Assembly (NCBI GenBank): GCA_034506175.1
Contig: JAPDQB010000017.1
Location: 48,200-112,199 of the forward strand
Length of the DNA: 64,000 nt
Reading direction: 5' to 3'
DNA from: a candidate division KSB1 bacterium
GTDB lineage: Bacteria > Zhuqueibacterota > Zhuqueibacteria > Zhuqueibacterales > Zhuqueibacteraceae
The stretch's first letter is position 1, and each line of letters begins with the position of its first letter. The translations under genes and the position numbers were made by a program. The notes below the pieces were generated by a model. That model worked only from the letters and a program-made list of their open reading frames with translations. It was not told the DNA's origin and did no database searches. Below are positions 9,105-17,902 of this stretch, in pieces.

Positions 9105-9473
9105 CTAATCATGCCATGACAACGAATGAATACGGCGATCAGATTCATAGTACTCAATATGGTTATGAGTGACATGAACCACCTTCCTCATCCGTGAGGC
9201 TTTCGTTTTGAATTCAGGCAGGCGAAATAAACGGCGCAAAAGCTGAGGCATCTCGTCAATCTCGTCTTGCGTTAGCGCCAGTGTAACGATGCAAAAATTA
9301 CGATGCAGACGAACTTTTTTCCAAAAGTCAGTGACATTCATAGTGACAAGGATGGGCTGGACTGCTTTATGCGGCAAGGTCGGAATAACATCGTCTTTGA
9401 TGAGTGATTCAGGGCGTAAATTGATTATGTGAGAAGATTTGCGTTTGTTGGCGCTCAATTTGACCGTCTTCAT
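9105..9473 (-). CDS. PIN-like (DUF5615-like) hypothetical protein
   Basis: A 122-residue protein with GAGGAG upstream of its ATG and a promoter-like sequence further up. The segment ILVTMNVTDFWKKVRLHRNF, followed by PQLLRRLFRLPEF and RMRKVVHVTHNHIEYYE, resembles from memory a group of short PIN-like proteins found alone or in toxin-antitoxin settings. Not all acidic active-site residues of a PIN nuclease are obvious, so activity is uncertain. No antitoxin is adjacent. Convergent to the DDAH-like gene. Confidence 0.5.
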   Translation of the reverse strand: MKTVKLSANKRKSSHIINLRPESLIKDDVIPTLPHKAVQPILVTMNVTDFWKKVRLHRNFCIVTLALTQDEIDEMPQLLRRLFRLPEFKTKASRMRKVVHVTHNHIEYYESDRRIHSLSWHD

Positions 9474-9499
9474 TTGATTAACTCCTCGTATTTTTTGTT

Positions 9500-9528
9500 A
9501 TAATACAGCTTTTTCTCGAACAAAGCAA
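9500..9528 (-). promoter_or_regulatory. Promoter of the PIN-like gene
   Basis: Minus strand: TTGCTT (9523-9528), 17-bp spacer, TATTAT (9500-9505), 27 bp before the ATG. Confidence 0.45.
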
Positions 9529-9597
9529 GCCTGAGTCCGATTCCGTTTATTCACTAAATTCTGCATTTGATCTCGCACAGCAGTCCCATCAAAAACC

Positions 9598-9658
9598 TTT
9601 GTCAGGTTTCAAAAAATTGCTATATTATCCCAACCCGAAACAACTATGACCTGACAAA
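9598..9658 (+). promoter_or_regulatory. Promoter of acyl-CoA synthetase within an inverted repeat
   Basis: TTGTCA (9599-9604), 16-bp spacer, TATATT (9621-9626). A perfect 10-bp inverted repeat, TTTGTCAGGT (9598-9607) and ACCTGACAAA (9649-9658), covers the -35 box and reappears downstream of the start site. This could be a two-site operator (looping or dimer-of-dimers) or, in RNA, part of a leader hairpin. Confidence 0.5.
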
Positions 9659-9669
9659 AAGTTTCCTCT

Positions 9670-11775
9670 ATGAAATCCTTAGACGTCATCTTTAAGCCCA
9701 AATCCGTTGCCGTGATCGGCGCCTCGACACGGCCGGGGTCGCTTGGCCGCAATTTGTTCGACAAAATGCTGGCGGCGGATTTCAACGGCCCGATTTATCC
9801 GGTGCACCCCACCGCGAAATTTGTTCATTCGGTCAAGGCTTACCCGACAATTCTCGACGTTCCCGGGGCGGTTGATCTCGCCGTCATCGTCGTACCGCGC
9901 GATCAGGTTTTGCCGACCGTCGAACAATGCGCGCAAAAAGGGGTGAAGGGCTTGATCGTCATCACCGCCGGTTTCAAAGAGACCGGCACCGAGGGCGCGG
10001 CGTGCGAGCAGGCTTTGGCGGAAATCATCAAAGCCCACAACATGCGGATGGTCGGCCCAAATTGCATGGGCGTGATGTGCACCGATCCGCAGGTTCGCCT
10101 CGACGCCACGTTTGCCGGAGCGTATCCGCCGGCAGGGAAAATCGCCTTTGCTTCACAAAGCGGCGCGCTGGGCGTGACGATTCTCGATTACGCCGGCAGC
10201 CTCAATCTCGGCGTTTCCATGTTTGTATCGTTGGGCAATAAAGCCGATATTTCCGGCAATGATCTGTTGGAATATTGGAAGGAGGACGAGAGCGTTGGCG
10301 TGATTCTGATGTACCTGGAAAGTTTCGGCAATCCCCGCAAATTCGTGCAGCTTGCGCGCGAGGTGTCGCGGCGCAAGCCGATTGTGATCGTTAAATCCGG
10401 CCGCACCGAAGGCGGGGCGCGTGCGGTCAGCTCGCACACCGGGGCGATTGCCGGCGCCGATCTGGCTTACGACGCTTTGTTCACACAATGCGGCGTGTTG
10501 CGCGCGAATACGATTGAAGAGATGTTTGATTTTGCCATGGGCCTGGCGAACCAGCCGCTCCCGCGCGGCGATCGCATCGCCATCGTCACCAACGCCGGCG
10601 GCCCGGCGATCATGGCCACCGATGCCTGCGAGAATTTGGGGCTGCGTCTCGCGAAGTTTTCGCCGGAAACTCAGCAGCGCCTGCGCGCGCGGCTCCTGCC
10701 GGAAGCGAGCGTCGCCAATCCGGTTGATCTTTTGCCGGCGGCGAACGAAGATGATTATCAATTCACCCTCGAGCACATTTTGCAAGATGCGAATGTTGAT
10801 GCGCTGATTGTGATCTCCGTGCCGCCGATCAGCGCCGATGCCATCAAAGTCGCGCAGCGAATTTCTGCCGTTGCCGAAAAATCCGACAAGACCGTGCTCG
10901 GCTGTTTCATGGGCGTCAAGGGTCTCGCTTCCGCCGCCGAGCTTCAGAAGCAGGCGGTGCCGGCGTTTTCATTTCCAGAATCCGCGGCGCGGGCTTTGGC
11001 GGCGATGGTGCGTTATGCGCAATGGCGGCAGCGCAAAACCAGCGACTTCCCCACTTTTGACGTGCGTCGAGAGGTTGTGGCGGAGATTATTGGCGGCGCC
11101 AAAAAATCCGGGCGCGAGCAGCTCACGGATTGGGAAGCGTTTCAGATTCTCTCGGCGTATGGCATCCCCAGTGTCGGCACAAAAATCTGCCGTCATTTGG
11201 ACGAGGTTATCGAGGCGGCGCATCAGCTCGGCTATCCGGTGGTGTTGAAAGTTTCTTCGCCGGAGGTGATTCATAAGTCGGAGATCGGGGGAGTGCAGCT
11301 CGATTTGCGCAGTGATGCGGATTTGGGAGAGGCCTATCACAAATTGATCGTGCGGTTGCAAGCGGCGGGCATTCCGCCGGCGCGCGTGCAGTTTCTCGTG
11401 CAGCAGATGGTCGAAGGTGGCCGCGAGGTGCTGCTCGGCATCAACGCGATTCCGACCTTTGGCGCGGTCATCGCTTTCGGCCTCGGCGGGATTTACGTTG
11501 AAGCGCTGCACGATCTGGCGCTGCGGGTGTCGCCGTTGACGGCTGAAGACGCCGAAGACATGGTGCAGTCCCTTCGCGGTTTGGCGATTTTGCAAGGCGT
11601 GCGCGGCGAAAAGCCGGTGGCGTTCGACAAGCTGTACGAAACGATTCTGCGCATCTCACAGCTCGCGCAGGATTTTCCCGAGATCGTCGAAATGGACATC
11701 AACCCGTTTTTGCTCTTTCACGAGGCGGAAAAGTGCGCCGCGGCAGATGTGAGGATTCGAATCAAGGCCCGTTAG
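9670..11775 (+). CDS. Acetate/acyl-CoA synthetase, ADP-forming (fused alpha-beta)
   Basis: A 701-residue NDP-forming acyl-CoA synthetase, converting acyl-CoA + ADP + Pi to acid + CoA + ATP (or the reverse). The alpha part comes first: CoA-binding Rossmann domain (about 5-130, VIGASTRPGSLGRN) and ligase domains (about 150-460), with the predicted phospho-histidine in AVSSHTGAIAGAD near residue 258. The beta part, an ATP-grasp domain (about 475-701), carries VVLKVSSPEVIHKSEIGGVQ. The fused order matches single-chain bacterial/archaeal ACD enzymes and acetyltransferase-related Pat proteins, but no GNAT domain is present. Single gene with its own promoter. Substrate range cannot be read from the sequence. 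Confidence 0.92.
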   Translation: MKSLDVIFKPKSVAVIGASTRPGSLGRNLFDKMLAADFNGPIYPVHPTAKFVHSVKAYPTILDVPGAVDLAVIVVPRDQVLPTVEQCAQKGVKGLIVITAGFKETGTEGAACEQALAEIIKAHNMRMVGPNCMGVMCTDPQVRLDATFAGAYPPAGKIAFASQSGALGVTILDYAGSLNLGVSMFVSLGNKADISGNDLLEYWKEDESVGVILMYLESFGNPRKFVQLAREVSRRKPIVIVKSGRTEGGARAVSSHTGAIAGADLAYDALFTQCGVLRANTIEEMFDFAMGLANQPLPRGDRIAIVTNAGGPAIMATDACENLGLRLAKFSPETQQRLRARLLPEASVANPVDLLPAANEDDYQFTLEHILQDANVDALIVISVPPISADAIKVAQRISAVAEKSDKTVLGCFMGVKGLASAAELQKQAVPAFSFPESAARALAAMVRYAQWRQRKTSDFPTFDVRREVVAEIIGGAKKSGREQLTDWEAFQILSAYGIPSVGTKICRHLDEVIEAAHQLGYPVVLKVSSPEVIHKSEIGGVQLDLRSDADLGEAYHKLIVRLQAAGIPPARVQFLVQQMVEGGREVLLGINAIPTFGAVIAFGLGGIYVEALHDLALRVSPLTAEDAEDMVQSLRGLAILQGVRGEKPVAFDKLYETILRISQLAQDFPEIVEMDINPFLLFHEAEKCAAADVRIRIKAR

Positions 11776-11936
11776 TCCAAAAAAGAACGCAAAGTTTGCA
11801 TGCGTCCGTTTTTTCGCGTCCCTGCCTTTGATTTTTTGATGGCAACAATCGGAAGGCCGGCATGTCGTTGAATCTTCTCGAGCGGCTCGTGATTCGCCAA
11901 CATCAACATGTCAGACATCGCACAAGTGAAAAAAGA
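11776..11936. other. Intergenic segment left of IS remnant
   Basis: About 160 bp between the acyl-CoA synthetase stop and the left inverted repeat. On the minus strand it encodes a protein-like tail (SDMLMLANHEPLEKIQRHAG onward to a stop at 11772) whose start falls inside the insertion element. It may be the 3' end of a gene cut by the insertion, but the frame does not rejoin on the far side, so this is weak. Confidence 0.25.
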
Positions 11937-12383
11937 TTTAGAGCCTATCCGAAAACCCCTGCAGCGCGAAAAGTTGTACATGTGCATGCAAGGTGGAGCA
12001 TGGCCTCATAATAACGATATTATCGAGTACGGCCTCAACTTGTGTTTTGTCGTGGCGATTGGCACCGGTGACGACAAGCTCAAGGGGCATGCCATGACCT
12101 TCCATTGAATGCCTGTGCGCAAGACATGAAAAATTGCCGTAAAAATTTTTTCATCCGGTATGGGTCGCCGCCCACCTTTGGGGCGGGGTACCCAAGGCGG
12201 GAGCAACTTTTTAGCGGTTCCCCAAATTTCCAGGGGCGGCAGGAACTCTGGATTGATTTCTTGGTCGAGAGCATGGTTATTGTCCATGCTACGCCAATCT
12301 AGAAAAAATCAGCAAAAGTCTGGACTGAGCGTTTGTCCTGCGTTTTTGAATCATTCATTTTCGGTTTTCGGATAGGCTCTAAA
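11937..12383. mobile_element. Internally deleted IS5-like element (IS remnant/MITE)
   Basis: A perfect 21-bp inverted repeat flanks the segment: 11937-11957 at the left and 12363-12383 at the right, core GAGCCTATCCGAAAA. If the ends are taken as GAGCC/GGCTC, the flanks are TA on both sides, consistent with a TA target duplication. The whole element is about 0.45 kb, far too short for a full transposase, and holds only an N-terminal transposase fragment. Intact ends with a missing middle suggest a MITE-like derivative that could be moved in trans by a full copy elsewhere. Confidence 0.8.
12006..12287 (-). pseudogene. Transposase N-terminal fragment (IS5 family, DUF4096-like)
   Basis: The first about 65 residues carry the typical DUF4096 start of IS5-family transposases: LPPWVPRPKGGRRPIPDEKI then IFHVLRTGIQWK. 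After VMACP the similarity is lost and the frame runs out toward the left repeat; the DDE catalytic core is absent. The N-terminus faces the right inverted repeat, as expected for an intact element that has lost its middle. Confidence 0.75.
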
Positions 12384-12540
12384 TGCCATGTTGGAAACAT
12401 CTTTTTTATTGCAAGCGCTGTGCTGGATTTAAACATGATGTTTTCAGTGCAAAATTTGGTTGCTTTCATGATGCGGTTTTTATATATTGCAGCCAACGAA
12501 TTTTCTTTTTAAATTTTAACTGCAAACCTCAAATCCCGTT

Positions 12541-13659
12541 ATGGAAAGAACGATTCATGCAATTGCGTTGGCGGTGAAGAGCCGCGAGATTCGCGCCCGG
12601 CGTGTGGATGATGGGGAGATCGTTGTGCTCCGGCCGGATTCTTCCTCGTGGGATGGAACCGAAACCGAAGGCGAAACCTTGACGGTCGCTGTCACCAAAG
12701 AATGGACGCAAAAGGGAGAGCGCTATTTGGCCGGCAAAATTCTGGAGCACCGCCTCGATTGCGCGCGCCTCGGCACGAAGCCGCTGGCGCTGGAGAGATT
12801 CGGCGATTGGATTCCGGAGGAACGCCGGCGCGACGAAGTGGATGAGTCGGTTTGGCACTTGACGGGGAACGAAACCCGCCCGGAGTTTGAGATGGAGCAG
12901 CGCCTGCCCGATGATCCCCACAGCGAAGATGATTCAATCGGGCGCGCCATCGATCATTTCAACGCCGGACGCCCGGGCCGCGCACGCGGCATTCTTTGGA
13001 AGTGCCTCGAACACGATATTGCCTGTTTGGATGCCCACGCCCACCTGGGAAATTTCGCCTCGGAGGAAGGCGACTGGCGGCGCGCCAAACGCCATTGGGA
13101 AATCGGCGTGCGCATCGGCGAGTGGTCCCTGGGTGAAAATTTTGACGGTGTGTTGAGCTGGGCCCTGGTCAACAATCGCCCCTTCTTTCGCTGTCTGCAC
13201 GGCTTGGGGTTGGCCACCTGGCGTTTGGGGCAACCGGAGGAGGCGCGCAAAATTTTTGAGCGCATGATTCGATTGAACCCCAGCGATAATCAGGGCGTCC
13301 GCGCTTTGCTGGCTGCGATTGAGGCCGGTGAAGAACCGGATTGGGATGAAGAAGAATTCGATGCCGACGAGGAATGGCTTGGCCCGGTCATGCAGGGAGA
13401 ATGTTATGGCTGCGACAAATACGCCTCACTCAACGACCTCTCGCTTTGCGATGATTGTGCCGCCAAGATGGACCGCGATCTGATCCGCATGCGCGACTGG
13501 GATTATTCCGCTTTGGCCTTCGGCGTTCCTGAAGACCGGCATGAAGCGTTGCGCGATTTCATCATTTCCAAGTACGGCCCGCACAACGAGTTGCTGGCCG
13601 CTGAGGAAGAACGCCGGAAGCCCGAACGCAAAAAAATAATTGCAAACATAAGGAGATGA
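12541..13659 (+). CDS. TPR protein with C-terminal four-cysteine motif
   Basis: A 372-residue cytoplasmic protein. The N-terminal 110 residues are rich in charged residues and unrecognised. Residues about 130-275 form TPR-like helices (DDSIGRAIDHFNAGRPGRA; LGLATWRLGQPEEARKIFER). An acidic linker (EEPDWDEEEFDADEEW) leads to a CYGC...CDDC zinc-ribbon-like pair near residues 290-310 and a charged tail. It ends four bases before the pterin dehydratase gene and probably forms a transcription unit with it. Function unknown; a protein-interaction role is likely from the repeats. Confidence 0.78.
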   Translation: MERTIHAIALAVKSREIRARRVDDGEIVVLRPDSSSWDGTETEGETLTVAVTKEWTQKGERYLAGKILEHRLDCARLGTKPLALERFGDWIPEERRRDEVDESVWHLTGNETRPEFEMEQRLPDDPHSEDDSIGRAIDHFNAGRPGRARGILWKCLEHDIACLDAHAHLGNFASEEGDWRRAKRHWEIGVRIGEWSLGENFDGVLSWALVNNRPFFRCLHGLGLATWRLGQPEEARKIFERMIRLNPSDNQGVRALLAAIEAGEEPDWDEEEFDADEEWLGPVMQGECYGCDKYASLNDLSLCDDCAAKMDRDLIRMRDWDYSALAFGVPEDRHEALRDFIISKYGPHNELLAAEEERRKPERKKIIANIRR

Positions 13660-13663
13660 TCGC

Positions 13664-13987
13664 ATGTCGAGTTTGGCCGAGAAAAAATGCGTACCCTGCC
13701 GCGGCGGCGTGCCGCCCCTAAAGGGCGAAGAATTGCAAAAGCTGGCGCGGCAGGTCGAAGGCTGGGAAGTGGTCAACGAGCATCACGTGAAAAAGGCCTT
13801 CAAATTTCCGGATTTTCGCAGCGCCCTGGCATTTGTGAATAAGGTCGGTGAACTGGCGGAAGAGCAGGGACATCATCCCGACGTTTATCTGGCGTGGGGA
13901 AAAGTCGAGATCGCGATTTGGACGCACAAAATCGATGGTTTGACGGAGAGTGATTTCATTTTGGCGGCGAAGATTGACAAATTGTAG
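13664..13987 (+). CDS. 4a-hydroxytetrahydrobiopterin dehydratase (PCD)
   Basis: A 107-residue protein of usual family length that dehydrates 4a-hydroxy-tetrahydropterin for cofactor recycling. The signature EEQGHHPDVYLAWGKVEIAI carries the paired catalytic histidines (HHPD), followed by the second conserved region WTHKIDGLTESDF. AAGGAGA lies just upstream of the ATG, within the end of the preceding gene. No aromatic amino acid hydroxylase is nearby; in such genomes PCD is also linked to molybdopterin-type metabolism, which remains open here. Confidence 0.93.
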   Translation: MSSLAEKKCVPCRGGVPPLKGEELQKLARQVEGWEVVNEHHVKKAFKFPDFRSALAFVNKVGELAEEQGHHPDVYLAWGKVEIAIWTHKIDGLTESDFILAAKIDKL

Positions 13988-14111
13988 CCGACCGCAGGCG
14001 AGTCGCCATCAAAAAAATCCCCACGGATGAATTAACGTCAACGCATAAAAACATCTGTTGGACATTTTCTGCGCTTATTCAACTTGAATTTGAATTCGAA
14101 GGAGTGAAGCT

Positions 14112-14420
14112 ATGGCACAATTCATCAAAGTGGCAAGCACGGACGAAATCGCCCCGGGCGCGGCAAAGCAAGTCGAGGTGAACGACAAAAGCATTGCGCT
14201 GTTCAATCTCGATGGCAACTACTACGCGATTGACAATACCTGCACACATCGCGGTGGTCCGCTGGCAGAGGGTTTCGTCGAAGGTGAAGAAGTGACGTGC
14301 CCATGGCACGGCGCGCAATTCAACATCAAAACTGGCGCCGTTGTTGGCCCGCCGGCGGTGCAAAATGTCGCCAGATATAATGTGCGCGTGCAGGGCAATG
14401 ACATCGAGGTTGAAATTTAA
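14112..14420 (+). CDS. Rieske-type [2Fe-2S] ferredoxin
   Basis: A 102-residue soluble electron carrier. The two Rieske cluster-binding boxes are clear: CTHRGGPL (residues about 43-50) and CPWHGAQF (about 63-70), giving the C-X-H...C-X2-H ligands. AAGGAG lies before the ATG. Stand-alone ferredoxins of this size usually serve dioxygenases or related oxidoreductases (NirD/BphF-like); no oxygenase is adjacent. What follows the gene is insertion-sequence debris, so a former partner may have been lost. Confidence 0.93.
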   Translation: MAQFIKVASTDEIAPGAAKQVEVNDKSIALFNLDGNYYAIDNTCTHRGGPLAEGFVEGEEVTCPWHGAQFNIKTGAVVGPPAVQNVARYNVRVQGNDIEVEI

Positions 14421-14424
14421 CCCC

Positions 14425-14505
14425 ATGAACTGAAAATTTATCCCGAAGACTACGAGTGGTGGAAGAATTTTTTGCCGGATGAGATGACTTTTGTCTCCGA
14501 CACGC
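14425..14505 (+). pseudogene. Short coding-like fragment next to IS debris
   Basis: In one frame the plus strand reads ELKIYPEDYEWWKNFLPDEM followed by TFVSD, with no start codon and then the transposase fragment. The strong protein-like character suggests the remnant of a gene broken by the insertion. I do not recognise the family. Confidence 0.35.
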
Positions 14506-14722
14506 CTTGTCGTGCACCCATTTCTTGATATTCGGACAAAGCGACCTCTTCCTCCTTGATGGTTCGAATCACACGCTCCGCAAAGCCGTTTTGTTTGGGC
14601 TAACCGACCTCCGCCATGCTGATCTCGACACCAGCGGCAAGGAAGGCTTCTGTGCAGGCCGGCGTGCCATACTGAATGCCTTGATCGGAGTGATGAATCT
14701 CCGGTTTGTTCTTTAGCAAGAG
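14503..14722 (-). pseudogene. IS3-type transposase (rve integrase core) fragment with internal stop
   Basis: The minus strand reads HHSDQGIQYGTPACTEAF, then AAGVEISMAEVG, a TAG at 14600-14602, then PKQNGFAERVIRTIKEEE and ALSEYQEMGA. These are the second Asp and the Glu regions of the DDE integrase core of IS3-type orfB. Both ends are truncated and one codon is a stop, so it is dead. No inverted repeats were found around it. The rest of the 14421-14847 gap holds only a short plus-strand fragment described separately. Confidence 0.8.
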
Positions 14723-14847
14723 TGTCCAAGTTTAGGGGTGCACTTCAGTGAAGCTGAGTAAAGTGATGCTGGCGCGGTAAAGACAAAGTAAAAAACCCCG
14801 TAAAGTCACTGAGGCACAAAGATTGCCCAAAGCTTTTTTTTCCCGCC

Positions 14848-17112
14848 ATGGCGAAATTTTGTATGCATATTTTCATAAAGATACTGTTTGCCATTTTATT
14901 TTTACCCGTCATCCTGTTCGCCCAAGACTCCGGCGAAATCCGCGGCCGCGTGCGCGAAGCCACAAACGGCGAAGCGCTGCCCGGCGCGAATGTGCAGGTG
15001 CAAGGCACAGTGCTTGGCGGCGTCACGGATGTCGAGGGGAATTTTGCGATCAAGCGCGTCACGCCGGGCATTTATACGTTGCGCGTGAGTTTTATCGGCT
15101 ATCAAACTGCCTCGGCCTCGGTTCGCGTCAAAGCGGATTCGATTGCCCGCGCCAATTTTTCTTTGCAGCCGGCCCTGCTTGAAATCGCCAACGTCGTCGT
15201 CACCGCCAGCCGGCAGCCGGAAGAAATTCAAACGGCGGTCGTGAGTGTCAGCGCGCTCACCACCACGGAGGCGCTGCGGCGCGATCCGCTGCGGATCGAT
15301 GCGGCGTTGGAAAGCATTCCCGGCGTCAATCTCGTCGGCGAAAATCTCAACGTGCGCAACAGCACCGGCTACACGCGCGGCCTCGGCAACCGCGTGCTGG
15401 TTTTGCTCGACGGCGTGCCGGTCTTGACCAGCGATCTCGGCAACATGAATTGGGATATTTTACCGGTCACGGATTTCGAGCGCGTCGAGGTGATCAAAGG
15501 CCCCAGCTCGGCGCTGTACGGCTCGTTTGCGCTCGGCGGCGTGATCAACATCATCACCAAAGCACCACAGCCGCAAGGGCGTTTCTCGATTCGCACCAGC
15601 CTCGGCGTTTACGACAAACCGTATGAGACGGAGTGGCGCTGGACCGACCGCACGCTCAATTTCAATCGCGTCGATGTGAGTTATTCCCGGCAATTCGGCA
15701 AATGGGGCGTGCGGACTTCGCTCGGTCGTCACGAATCCACCGGCGACCGGCAGAATCGGCATTTTCAACGTTGGAACGGCACGCTGAAATTAACGCGGAC
15801 TTTTGGCGACGGCTCGGAGCTGTCGTTTTTTGGGGCTTACGCCCGCGACCGCCGTGGCGAATTTGTCGAAGCCCGCCGCGATAATCCATATCTCGTGCCG
15901 AGTGAATTTCTGCCCTTCCGTCTATTCCTGGATGCCTACACGCTTTATGCGCAATACCGCCGCCGGCTCACCGATTGGCTGGAAATGAAATGGCGCGCTT
16001 CGTACGTCCGGCAATTGACCGGCAATCATTATAAAGTTGCCGGCGATTTTCAACCGGCGCAAGGCCCGGGCGCGGATTGGCAAATTCACGCGCAGCTCGA
16101 CAGCAGCATGAGCTTCGCAGTCGGCGTGGAATATCATTATGACTTTGCCGAGCAGCGGGCTTTTGGCCGCCATTTCGCTTCCACGATTTCGCCGTACTTT
16201 CAGCAAATCTGGCAGCCGCGCGCCAATCTGCGGCTCACCGCCGGTTTGCGTTACGATCATTATTACTTGCTGCCCGGCCCGAAAGAACAAACCCAATTCG
16301 AGAAGCTTGCCGCGCCGATCAAAAATCCCTTGCCGGACGGCAAAGAAGAGCAATACGTGAGCCCGCAGTTTGGGATGAGCTACGAACTTTTTGGCGGAAC
16401 GGTGATGCACTCGGCGCTGGGCTGGGGTATTCGCATTCCGGCGTTGGGCGAACGGTTTCTGCAATTCGACATTCCGCTGCGCTTCGAGCCGAACGCCACC
16501 ATCGCGACCGAGCGCTCATTTTCTTTTGAACTCGGCGTTCGCCAGCGCCTGGGTGAAGCGGCCAATCTCGAAATCACCGCCTTCTCGAATCATTACCGCG
16601 ATTTGATCGAGCCGGTGTTCGTCGCCGACGCCACGAGTTTTTACGCCACGCTGGTCAACATTCCCGGTGCGCGGGTGCAGGGTATCGAAGCCTCCGGAAA
16701 ATTTCATTTGTGGAAAAATCGCCTCGGCCTCGATGCCACCGCGACATGGACCGATCCGGTAATCACGAAAGTGAATCAAGTCAGCGCCGTGCCGATTCGA
16801 CTCAGTGAAGGCGACTTGCTGAGTTATCGCCCGCGGCTGATTGCCTATCTTTCGCCGTCGCTCACTCTCGGCGCGATTTCGTTGCAAGCTGATTACAGCT
16901 ACGCGTCGAAACTGCGGCGCGAGCAGGTGCAGCTTTATAAAGATGACCAGCGCGTGCCGAAGCACCAGCTCGACATGCGTCTGCTCTACCAATGGCAAGG
17001 CCTCACCGCGCAAGTGGCGGTGCGCAATCTGCTGCGTTATTCCTATACGCAAGTTGAGCGCAATGTCAACGAGGTGCGTAATTTTACGGTGGGGTTGAGG
17101 TTGGATTATTGA
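14848..17112 (+). CDS. TonB-dependent receptor with carboxypeptidase-regulatory-like domain
   Basis: A 754-residue outer-membrane receptor. Signal peptide (IFIKILFAILFLPVILFAQ), CarboxypepD_reg-like domain (about 30-115), plug (about 130-235, with NVVVTASRQPEEIQTAV acting as TonB box region and RVEVIKGPSSALYGSFALGG) and a barrel ending VGLRLDY. The size and plug match vitamin/siderophore-type (BtuB/FepA-like) or small SusC-like receptors. An in-frame ATG at 14863 would give a more compact signal peptide and is a fair alternative start. No periplasmic transport partner is adjacent, so the ligand is unknown. Confidence 0.92.
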   Translation: MAKFCMHIFIKILFAILFLPVILFAQDSGEIRGRVREATNGEALPGANVQVQGTVLGGVTDVEGNFAIKRVTPGIYTLRVSFIGYQTASASVRVKADSIARANFSLQPALLEIANVVVTASRQPEEIQTAVVSVSALTTTEALRRDPLRIDAALESIPGVNLVGENLNVRNSTGYTRGLGNRVLVLLDGVPVLTSDLGNMNWDILPVTDFERVEVIKGPSSALYGSFALGGVINIITKAPQPQGRFSIRTSLGVYDKPYETEWRWTDRTLNFNRVDVSYSRQFGKWGVRTSLGRHESTGDRQNRHFQRWNGTLKLTRTFGDGSELSFFGAYARDRRGEFVEARRDNPYLVPSEFLPFRLFLDAYTLYAQYRRRLTDWLEMKWRASYVRQLTGNHYKVAGDFQPAQGPGADWQIHAQLDSSMSFAVGVEYHYDFAEQRAFGRHFASTISPYFQQIWQPRANLRLTAGLRYDHYYLLPGPKEQTQFEKLAAPIKNPLPDGKEEQYVSPQFGMSYELFGGTVMHSALGWGIRIPALGERFLQFDIPLRFEPNATIATERSFSFELGVRQRLGEAANLEITAFSNHYRDLIEPVFVADATSFYATLVNIPGARVQGIEASGKFHLWKNRLGLDATATWTDPVITKVNQVSAVPIRLSEGDLLSYRPRLIAYLSPSLTLGAISLQADYSYASKLRREQVQLYKDDQRVPKHQLDMRLLYQWQGLTAQVAVRNLLRYSYTQVERNVNEVRNFTVGLRLDY

Positions 17113-17130
17113 GCAGCGTTCACGCCGATT

Positions 17131-17176
17131 TATTGTAAATTTTTAATTGCAAATTTTCATTTTAAAATTTACAATA
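17131..17176. repeat. AT-rich palindromic repeat (family A, copy 1)
   Basis: A 13-bp perfect inverted repeat (17131-17143 with 17164-17176) with a 20-nt loop. Bases 17144-17170 match 31807-31833 between two tRNA genes in 25 of 27 positions. It lies just after a TonB receptor and could act as a terminator, but there is no GC stem. More likely a dispersed intergenic repeat. Confidence 0.6.
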
Positions 17177-17234
17177 GTATCAGTGCTGAATTACAGCACG
17201 CATGGCCTTAGAGTTCTGCCAGGGAGAAACCATC

Positions 17235-17891
17235 ATGCGCTCGCCGCATCGTTTGTGTTCTAAAATTTGGATGCTGCGTTCACTACTTTGCATCTTTTTG
17301 GCTTTTGTGGTTGCCGGTTGCTCGCGCAAAACCGCGCCGAAAGTCGAGACCGCGCCGGCGCCGCTTGAAACGCCGGCGCCGCCGGTGGTGATCGAACCGG
17401 AGCCGGCAGGCCCGCCGGCCGGTTCGGTTTGGGATGTGGTCACACCCGATGGCCGTTTGCCGAGCGACTTGCTGCAAAGCATGGCCAAAGCGGGGGCGGA
17501 CATCGCTGCCCGCGAGGTTCGAGATTGGAAAACCTGGCCGGTGGATGTGAACGGCGACGGCAGCAAGGAAATTTTCATTTCCAACGTGCCGGGTTGGTGC
17601 GGCAGCGGCGGCTGCAGCGTGTGGCTCTGGCAGCGCACGCCGGCGGGTTTGCGCAATTTGCTGCCGACGCAAAGCCATTTGACGTTGGCGATTGAACTCG
17701 GCGAGCCGGGGCCGGGGGGATACCACGATATTCTATTCTATCATCGTGCCATGCAGGGTGATGGCAGGCAAAGCCTCGCACAAGTGCGCTTGCAATGGAA
17801 CGGTAAAGCCTATCATGACGCCGCAAAAATTTTTCTCGGCGATTATCTCAAAACGCCGCTGCCGGCGGGCGCGTGGCGGGTGAATAAATAA
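17235..17891 (+). CDS. Hypothetical lipoprotein
   Basis: A 218-residue predicted lipoprotein. The hydrophobic signal segment ends in the lipobox VVAGC with the lipidated Cys at residue 29, followed by a Pro/Ala-rich linker. The mature part has a DVNGDGSKEIFI segment like the Ca-binding loops of FG-GAP/EF-hand proteins, and two cysteines in WCGSGGCSVWLW. The ATG at 17235 is chosen because AGGGAGA lies eight bases upstream; an earlier in-frame ATG at 17202 would put the signal peptide too far inside. Function unknown. Confidence 0.75.
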   Translation: MRSPHRLCSKIWMLRSLLCIFLAFVVAGCSRKTAPKVETAPAPLETPAPPVVIEPEPAGPPAGSVWDVVTPDGRLPSDLLQSMAKAGADIAAREVRDWKTWPVDVNGDGSKEIFISNVPGWCGSGGCSVWLWQRTPAGLRNLLPTQSHLTLAIELGEPGPGGYHDILFYHRAMQGDGRQSLAQVRLQWNGKAYHDAAKIFLGDYLKTPLPAGAWRVNK

Positions 17892-17902
17892 ATCCCAAAT
17901 TT

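Noticed and set aside
12006..12287. A complete small transposase
   Set aside because: Only the DUF4096-like N-terminus is present; the DDE core is missing and the element is about 0.45 kb.
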